Source: Siphonodentalium dalli
Taxonomy: Eukaryota > Mollusca > Scaphopoda > Gadilida > Siphonodentaliidae
Assembly: GCA_032622095.1 (NCBI GenBank)
Contig: CP136065.1
Location: 205,386,151-205,450,150 of the forward strand
Length of the DNA stretch: 64,000 nucleotides
Reading direction: 5' to 3'
The notes beneath the pieces were generated by a model. That model saw nothing but the letters and a program-made list of their open reading frames with translations, was not told where the DNA came from and made no database searches. The stretch's first letter is position 1, and each line of letters opens with the position of its first letter. Shown here piece after piece: positions 56,576 to 64,000 of this stretch. Both the position numbers and the translations under genes were made by a program.

Positions 56576-57030
56576 TTAAAGATGCATAATCCAACTAAGC
56601 GCCCCTCAATTACTATTTATTTGGATTCTGGTGTAAAAAATATTTGATTCGAGTTGAGGAACCCACCTATCTAAGCTCAGAGATAATAGATATTTTTTAA
56701 ATCAATTATTTTTCACCATCGAGCAATATTGGTGGCCCAGAAAACAGTTGATGAGCCGACGGTCTCGGACCAAATTGCGGATGAAGATGGATAGCTGTAA
56801 AATCAAGAGGCTTTCTGTTGAAAATAAGGCCGAATTTCAACAAACAACATGTTTATAAATAACACGTTTCGGGCAATTTTATACTATAGTTGACAGTGGT
56901 TAGCATTCTTTTTGGGCAATTAATCGATTCTGAAACAGCATTTCTAAAAATGTTGTTGTTGTTGGAATCTGATTATATGGGACCATCGAATCGGAATGAG
57001 TACCTTCTTGCTACTAAAAATTACTCTAAA
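56576..57030 (+). repeat. Dispersed repeat, family G, copy 2
   Basis: Same orientation as 21385-21840: AAAGATGCATAATCCAAC, GAGGAACCCACC, TTTTTCACCATCGAG, TGGCCCAGAAAACAG and GGATGAAGATGGATAG. Confidence 0.75.
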
Positions 57031-57517
57031 GATGTCCTCCGCCAGAAACTAAACCTTTCTATATAATATTTTAGTGACCAAGCTTGCAATGGTCCTCATA
57101 GTTTGAAGAATAAAGCCTACTAAGATGTACTAGCTCCCTGTTGAAATGATTGTGAATATGTCGATATGAACATATTATTATAAAAGCCGTGTGGTGATTT
57201 TTATATACAGAGTTTTGTTGGTCTAGAGAGTCTTCAGAAATTACACGGGTTCCTGTCTGAATTTAAATAAAAGGTTGATGACCCCACGTCCCCCAAAAAA
57301 GGTGGGTTTTTTTTGGGTAGTTGGATTTGCTTGGGGAAAAAAAAGTCAAATTCTGGCAAAAATATTTGGATTCAAATGACCTTGACTGCAATATCACTAA
57401 ACTATTACCGTTTTTTTTAACCTGCATCTTCTCAAATGTGAACAACATACAGTACATTTATGTGTCAGTGAGAGGAGAAGATGGAACACTAAGTTTGATC
57501 TCTTCTCAAGGCCAGTG
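57031..57517. other. No gene seen
   Basis: No supported feature; short frames on both strands around a TTTTTTGGG-rich segment. Confidence 0.35.
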
Positions 57518-57732
57518 TTAACCCTTTCAGTGACAAGTCCGATTTTAGTATCAACCCATATTTCCTTGATCATTTTTCAAATTTATTGATTATAATAATG
57601 TGATACATTGATGGAAAGAGCTCTAAGAGCTTTTTCCATCAATGTATCACATTATTATAATCAATTAATTTGAAAAATGATCAAGGAAATATGGGTTGAT
57701 ACAAAACTCGGACTTGGCACTGAAAGGGTTAA
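57518..57732. mobile_element. piggyBac-type palindromic MITE
   Basis: TTAA-bounded, with CCCTTTCAGTGACAAGTCCG and CGGACTTGGCACTGAAAGGG ends. It is an almost perfect hairpin with tip GAGCTCTAAGAGC. Confidence 0.85.
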
Positions 57733-58388
57733 TATCTAATGTAATAATGACATGACTCCTTTGAACCCCAGAATTATGTATAGACCTTTTTAGACACAAT
57801 CTTAGGTATGTTATGATATTCTCTCTGTCTGATTACTTTTATATTAAACGAGGTTTGAATGAGCCATGTGCATTTAGATGGGAAACTTTGAAGATGCAAA
57901 CTTCAATAAACTAATTTGTTTTATACAGTTTCAAAGACTAACGAACTTAAGATTGAGTGTAGAAAGTTTTTTCACCTTAGTGCTCTTCCAAGTGTGGCTA
58001 AGTTTTCAAAGAACTTTTCCTTGGTACATAATCAGTAGGGGGTTGTATGAGCTGATCATTATCATTACATTAAAGTAAAATATTACCACACCAAAGTATA
58101 TTGGATCCACTGCATGGAGAACTCCCCGACTAGATTAATTATAAACGAGCTTGTCCATGTTTTCACCTGTTGAGTTTGTACCTGCAGTACCTGTGCTAAT
58201 TAGCAGTAAATATTTTTTGCAGGAATCTCTGGCAGGCGAAACTCATCGGGTGATCGCTTACATCAACACTTATAACGCAATAATCAGAGTGAATTGCCAG
58301 ATATATGAAACATGCCAAATATTAAATCTGCAGGGCATGTTAACCCCTAATACCGTACAGTTACACAAGCTTTTCTATGGGTTCTGGA
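57733..58388. other. No confident gene
   Basis: A 159-codon + strand frame starts at 58151 but runs into the hAT element at 58389, so at least its C-terminal half is transposon sequence. No family motif was recognised in the first half. Confidence 0.4.
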
Positions 58389-59116
58389 CAGACCTGTTAA
58401 GTTTTCAAAATGGCTATCAGGGAGATTTTTGCGGCAGGCAGCCCAAAAAAAATTTGTACATAAAATTGGCCATGTGGCATCGCAGTTTTGAGTATCCAAC
58501 TTTTCTTTTCAGAACGTTCATATGGAAAACACGAGACCTGTATAATCTCCCTTTTTGGTTGTGTTCTATTGTCTCTCGGAATAGGCGCCTTATGTCGGGG
58601 AGGTTTTATTACACACTATTAAATTGCTGAGTTGACTTTACCAGCTTACCTTGTCGTGACTTACGTTTCGTATATTTTGAAGCTATTTTGTTGCATCATC
58701 ACTCTAATATTACACTTGAAACATATAGGTAGCGTTTTTTCCCGATTAACAGACTATCAGATTTTGGGGTCTACTAATTTTATATAATCGTTTCATCACT
58801 ATACTCGTCTCAAAGATTTACCTCCGACAGGAATGCACGTGCCCAGACATTGTCATTCATCCTCGCTTATGTAGTCATAATTCGTGTTATTAAATCTATT
58901 GTCTATACTAGAACAGCATGGCTACGAAGAGTGTGAAAATTAATTAGTCTCAATTGACTCACTGCTGATAGTATTGAATGATGATGAATATGAAATTACT
59001 CTTGATGTTAAGACATCTGCACATATGGGAGAAATCAGTGCTCTTCCGTATTTTGGAGGTTTTACCTATGACAATCCGGGAGTCTCACGGACAATCCGTG
59101 AAACTTAACAGCTCTG
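58389..59116. mobile_element. hAT-type element (CAG ends), copy 2, reverse, 728 bp
   Basis: Termini CAGACCTGTTAAGTT and AACTTAACAGCTCTG, flanked by GTTCTGGA (58381-58388) and GTTCTGGG (59117-59124), a 7/8 match. It is the reverse-oriented and shorter relative of 41642-42721, sharing GTCTCACGGACAATCCGTG near the end. Confidence 0.85.
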
Positions 59117-59124
59117 GTTCTGGG

Positions 59125-59722
59125 TGTTGTAATAATACATATGATGAGTTCTCATGCCCGAGAACTTTAATATTGTTAAATATCAACTTTTTAAAAACAA
59201 ATTCATAATAATCTAAGAAGATTTAAGGAAACAAAAAGAAAATATCTGACAAATAACGGACTTTAATAAAGTGACTTTTTGGTGTTTAGAAAAGTCAAAA
59301 GTTATAATTTCTCCGCAAAGCATTAGATCGCTATGCAACAATTATTTCAGACACTCTGACACGCTGGTACAGTGATGATCAATAATGAATATGACAATAT
59401 GTATACATTTCAAAGAAATTGTCTCACTTTTAGGTAGACAATGTTATTTGTAGCATTAAACGGACATAGCATATTCAAACCCCAAAATTATATATACATA
59501 ATTTGGTAAGAGGTAACTCAAAACATACCTATACTAAAAAAAATTGTCAATATAGCGCTTATAATAGATATTTTGTCTTTTATAATTTTCGGCAAAATTT
59601 TAGATCATTTCATTTGTGCCAGTTCATTTTTTTAGTCAGCGGTTGAGTAAAAGTTGCAACTGGGAAGATAATCTGGTGCTGTTATCACTATGAAACATTT
59701 ATGGCACTGCATATTTTGATAA
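59125..59722. other. No gene seen
   Basis: A+T-rich, no feature recognised. Confidence 0.35.
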
Positions 59723-59966
59723 TTAACCCTTCCATGACTGGAGCTTCCTGAAATTAACCCTGTGGCAGTGTATTATCTTATATATACACGAGTCTCCCAC
59801 AGGGACCCCCGCATATATAAGAGAATACATTGGCCTAACAATAATTACCTTGACCTTGTAAGCCAATGCATTCTCTTATAAATGGGAGACTCACATATAT
59901 AAGAGAATGCATTGGCACATGGTCTTTAATGCTGCACTAGCACGGCTCACGTCATCAAAGAGTTAA
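59723..59966. mobile_element. piggyBac-type MITE, family B, copy 4
   Basis: TTAA-bounded; CCCTTCCATGACTGGAGC at the left, a degraded CACGGCTCACGTCATCAAAG at the right, and two inner palindromes. Confidence 0.8.
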
Positions 59967-60369
59967 AACAAAGAGAAAGCACTGCATGAAGTTTTAAAAT
60001 AATTTCATCTTACGATAACGGAATATACCTTTTTCCTGACATTCCGTTTCCAATTCCAGAATATCGAAGAATACAAATGGCATAGTTTTTTTTGGGGCCT
60101 GAACATTATGTTCGATGTTGTTTTAATTATGACTTCAACGTGTCTTTCTGGGACATATAATGTTCGTAGATGGTAGTTCAGATATTTATCAACCTATTTT
60201 GATATCGGGCAAAATTCAAAAGTGAATATTGTTAGGTGTATTTTGAAGCACAAACCGCCATGTGTCTTTATTATATTTTACCAGAAATAAGCCACACATG
60301 CAGCTGACACATGGAGCTAAATTGAGTTGCAAAAACTTTTGTTGCTGTTGTCATATTGGAGTTACAAAA

Positions 60370-60510
60370 CTTGAATGCACCTGCGAGACCTATAGCCTGT
60401 TTAAATGCACCTGTGAGACCTATAGCCTGTTTAAATGCACCTGTGAGACCTATAGCCTGTTTAAATATAACTTGAATGCACCTGTGATACCTACAGCCTG
60501 TTTAAATAGT
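60370..60510 (+). repeat. 30-bp tandem repeat, four copies
   Basis: Units of AATGCACCTGTGAGACCTAT plus AGCCTGTTTA; the last copy is separated by a short insert. The 91-codon frame over it is a repeat translation (CTCETYSLFK). Confidence 0.85.
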
Positions 60511-60660
60511 TCTTTACTGAATGGATTATCCCATTAGTTATAATAATATACATTAGATTGTCTATTATTTATCTGGAGTGATATATACAAGTGCAGAAGG
60601 ATTTATATTCATTGGTGGGAAATGTTCAGATAATAAGCTCAAACAAAAGATTTCTTAACA
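60511..60660. mobile_element. Family C MITE, partial
   Basis: TTCTTTACTGAATGGATTAT at the left and GGGAAATGTTCAGATAATAA near 60618; truncated after that. Confidence 0.65.
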
Positions 60661-60699
60661 AAAATGTTGTAATGTTCTAAAAATAGCCACAGTTTTTGT

Positions 60700-60840
60700 C
60701 CCGGTTCATAGGAAATGAAAGTGTCAATGACACTGTAGCTCAACTTAGGTAGGGGAATAATTTAATGGTCGACAGTAAATGGAAGAATAGGAAAAGTGCT
60801 AATTGAAATGTCTAAGTAAGACTAGATGTTCATGTCAATA
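60700..60840. repeat. Satellite-flanking repeat, inverted copy at 235-345
   Basis: Contains AATGAAAGTGTCAATGACAC and TGTAGCTCAACTTAGG. The complement of this appears at the left end of the window. Confidence 0.65.
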
Positions 60841-63800
60841 TCAACATTCATAACAGGTTTCATAATGATCGGATCAGTGATGTGGTGATTATGGTGTGCC
60901 AAAGGATTTATTGATGCAAAGAGTAAATTCTAAAATGGCCAACGGCAGCCATGTTTTTTTCCGAATTACCCCAAAATGACTTGTTCCCATCTACAGCCTT
61001 TACAAATCTCATAATGCTCTGATCAAAGATATGACATGTAGCCTGTGCCAATGGATTTAGTCATGCAAAGAGTAAAATCCAAGATGGCTGATGGCGGCCA
61101 TGTTTTTCGGCTGAACGACCCCAAAATGACTCGTTTCCCATCTACATGTCATTGTTAACATACATGACAAATTTCTTGAAGTTCCGACCAAAGCTACGAC
61201 CTGTAGCCCACACCAAAGGATTTATTCATGCAAAGAGTAAAATCCAATATGGCTGCTGGCGGACATGTTTTTTAGCCAAACGACCCCAAAATGACTCGTT
61301 CCCATCTACATGTTAATATTAACATCCATGATAAATATCATGATGATCAGACAAACAGTATGACCTGTAGCCCGTGCCAATGGATTGAATTTTGAAATCC
61401 AAGATGGCTGCCAGCGGCCATGTTTTTTGGCCGTATGACCCCAAAATGGCTCGTTCCCATATACATGTCAATATCAATATTCATGACAAATTTCATAAAG
61501 GTCAGACCAAAGGTACGACCTGTAACCCGCGCCAAAGGATTTAGTCATTGAAAGAGTAAAATCCAAGATGGCTGCTGGCGGCCATGTTTTTTGGCCGAAC
61601 AACCCCAAAATCACTCGTTCCCATCTACATGTCATTGTTAACAACCATGACAAATTTCATGAAGTTCTGACCAAAGCTACAACCTGTAGCCCGCGCCAAA
61701 GAATTTAGTCATGCAAAGAGTAAAATCCAAGATGGCTGCTGGCGGCCATGTTTTTTGGCTGAACGACCTCAAAATCACTCGTTCCCATCTACATGTCATT
61801 GTTAACATCCATGACAAATTTCATGATGATCAGACGAACAGCACGACCTGTAGCCCGCGCCAATGGATTGAATTTTGAAATCCAAAATGGCCACCAGCGG
61901 CCATGTTTTTTGGCCGAATGACCCCAAAATGACTCGTTCCCATCTACATGTCAATGTCAACATTCATGACAAAATTCATAAAGATCAGACCATAGGTACG
62001 ACCTGTAGCCCGCGCCAAAGGATTTAGTCATGCAAAGAGTAAAATCCATGATGGCTGCTGGCGGCCATGTTTTTTGGCCGAACAACCCCAAAATCACTCG
62101 TTCCCATCTACATGTCATTGTTAACATCCATGACAAATTTCATGAAGTTCTGATCAAAACTACGACCTGTAGCCTGCGCCAAAGGATTTAGTCATGCAAA
62201 GAGTAAAATCCAAGATGGCTGCCAGCGGCCATATTTTTTTGCCGTATGACCCCAAAATGAATGGTTCCCATATACATGTCAATATCAATATTGATGACAA
62301 ATTTCATAAAGGTCAGACCAAAGGTACGACCTGTAACCCGTGCCAAAGGATTTAGTCATGCAAAGAGTAAAATCCAAGATGGTTGCTGGCGGCCATGTTT
62401 TTTGGCCGAATGACCCCAAAATCACTCGTTCCCATCTACATGTCATTGTTAACATCCATCACAAATTTCATGAAGTTCTGATCAAAACTACGACCTGTAG
62501 CCTGCGCCAAAGGATTTAGTCATGCAAAGAGTAAAATCCAAGATGGCTGCCAGCGGCCATGTTTTTTGGCCGAATGACCCCAAAATGACTCGTTCCCATC
62601 TACATGTCAATATTAACATCCATGACAAATTTCATAATGATCAGACGAACCGTACGACCTGTAGCCCGCGCCAATGGATTGAATTTTGAAATCCAAAATG
62701 GCCACCAGCGGCCATGTTTTTTGGCCGAATGACCCCAAAATGACTCGTTCCCATCTACATGTCAATGTCAACATCCATGACAAATTTCATGAAGTTCTGA
62801 TCAAAACTACGACCTGTAGCCTGCGCCAAAGGATTTAGTCATGCAAAGAGTAAAATCCAAGATGCTGCTGGCGGCCATGTTTTTTGGCCGTATGACCCCA
62901 AAATGACTCGTTCCCATATACATGTCAATATCAATATTCATGACAAATTTCATAAAGGTCAGACCAAAGGTACGACCTGTAACCCGCGCCAAAGGATTTA
63001 GTCATGCAAAGAGTAAAATCCAAGATGGCTGCTGGCGGCCATGTTTTTTGGCCGAACGACCCCAAAATCACTCGTTCCCATCTACATGTCATTGTTAACA
63101 TCCATGACAAATTTCATGAAGTTCTGACCAAAGCTACAACCTGTAGCCCGGGCCAAAGAATTTAGTCATGCAAAGAGTAAAATCCAAGATGGCTGCTGGC
63201 GGCCATGTTTTTTGGCTGAACGACCCCAAAATCACTCGTTCCCATCTACATGTCAATATTAACATCCATGACAAATTTCATGATGATCAGACGAACAGCA
63301 CGACCTGTAGCCCGCGCCAATGGATTGAATTTTGAAATCCAAAATGGCCACCAGCGGCCATGTTTTTTGGCCGAATGACCCCAAAATGACTCGTTCCCAT
63401 CTACATGTCAATGTCAACATTCATGACAAAATTCATAAAGATCAGATCATAGGTACGACCTGTATCCCGCGCCAAAGGATTTAGTCATGCAAAGAGTAAA
63501 ATCCAAGATGGCTGCCAGCGGCCATGTTTTTTGGCCGAATGACCCCAAAATGACTCGTTCCCATCTACATGTCAATATTAACATCCATGACAAATTTCAT
63601 AATGATCAGACGAACAGTACGACCTGTAGCCCGCGCCAATGGATTGAATTTTGAAATCCAAAATGGCCACCAGCGGCCATGTTTTTTGGCCGAATGACCC
63701 CAAAATGACTCGTTCCCATCTACATGTCAATGTCAACATTCATGACAAATTTCATAAAGATCAGACCAAAGGTACGACCTGTAGCCCGCGCCAAAGGATT

Positions 63801-64000
63801 TAGTCATGCAAAGAGTAAAATTAAAGATGGCTGCTGGCGGCCATGTTTTTTGGCCGAACAACCCCAAAATCACTCGTTCCCATCTACATGTCATTGTTAA
63901 CATCCATGACAAATTTCATGAAGTTATGATCAAAACTACGACCTGTAGCCTGCGCCAAATGATTTAGTCATGCAAAGAGTAAAATCCAAGATGGCTGCTG
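60841..64000 (+). repeat. Satellite array, monomer about 164 bp, runs off the window
   Basis: About 19-20 monomers, each containing GACCCCAAAATGACTCGTTC, CATCTACATGTCAAT, CATGACAAATTTCAT, TACGACCTGTAGCCCG and AAGATGGCTGCTGGCGGCCA. Two monomer types alternate irregularly. One has GGATTTAGTCATGCAAAGAG; the other is shorter, with GGATTGAATTTTGAAATCC. Divergence is highest at the left edge (60.84-61.1 kb), as expected for an array boundary. The reading frames at 61347 and 62807 are monomer translations. Confidence 0.93.

Noticed and set aside
58151-58630. 159-codon + strand frame
   Set aside because: The second half lies in the hAT element at 58389-59116 and the first half has no recognisable motif.
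60262-60537. 91-codon frame with CTCETYSLFK repeats
   Set aside because: Translation of a 30-bp tandem repeat with no flanking coding signal.
61347-62992. Two near-identical ~62-codon minus-strand frames
   Set aside because: They are monomers of the terminal satellite.

Overview
This is eukaryotic nuclear DNA, A+T-rich, with long introns, spliceosomal GT-AG junctions and very many short transposable elements. The repeat types (fold-back MITEs, hAT, Helitron-like and Mutator-like elements, a CR1/jockey-type pol fragment, a 5S-related SINE-like unit) and the two recognisable genes fit a marine invertebrate, most likely a mollusc or other lophotrochozoan. The sequence alone does not fix the species.

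Left part (1-16.9 kb): mostly repeats. There are two candidate zinc-knuckle exons on the + strand (3232-3566 and 8718-9087), a decayed non-LTR retrotransposon fragment (4.8-5.35 kb), a Helitron-like element (7536-8424) and one long intact reading frame at 11815-13842. That frame encodes a FEM-1-like ankyrin-repeat protein, and its apparent start lies inside a dispersed element.

Middle (16.9-24.9 kb): a 3.5-kb fold-back element (16915-20440). Its two inverted arms each carry a 22-bp tandem array, about 23 copies in the left arm and more than 80 in the right. Smaller TIR elements and MITEs follow.

Right part (25.0-56.2 kb): one large minus-strand gene, a PTPN13-like (PTP-BL/FAP-1 type) non-receptor protein tyrosine phosphatase. 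I reconstructed 17 coding exons whose splice phases all agree, giving about 1,310 codons and ending at a stop at 25023. In order they encode an acidic linker, a PDZ domain, a very long Asp/Glu/Ser-rich linker, a second PDZ domain and a complete PTP domain with the HCSAGIGRTG signature. The N-terminal exons lie beyond the window.

The most unusual signal is in this gene. At three exons the 3' end of the exon, together with its 5' splice site, has been duplicated into the following intron. At 52.7-54.4 kb the unit is 45 bp (15 codons) and keeps both reading frame and splice phase, giving 26 equivalent in-frame donors. At 35.6-36.35 kb the unit is 64 bp and breaks the frame. At 39.4 kb there is a single 65-bp copy. 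Several MITEs also sit within a few tens of bases of 5' splice sites.

Right edge (56.3-64 kb): dispersed repeats, a hAT-like element, piggyBac-type MITEs, and from about 60.8 kb to the window end a tandem satellite of about 164 bp.
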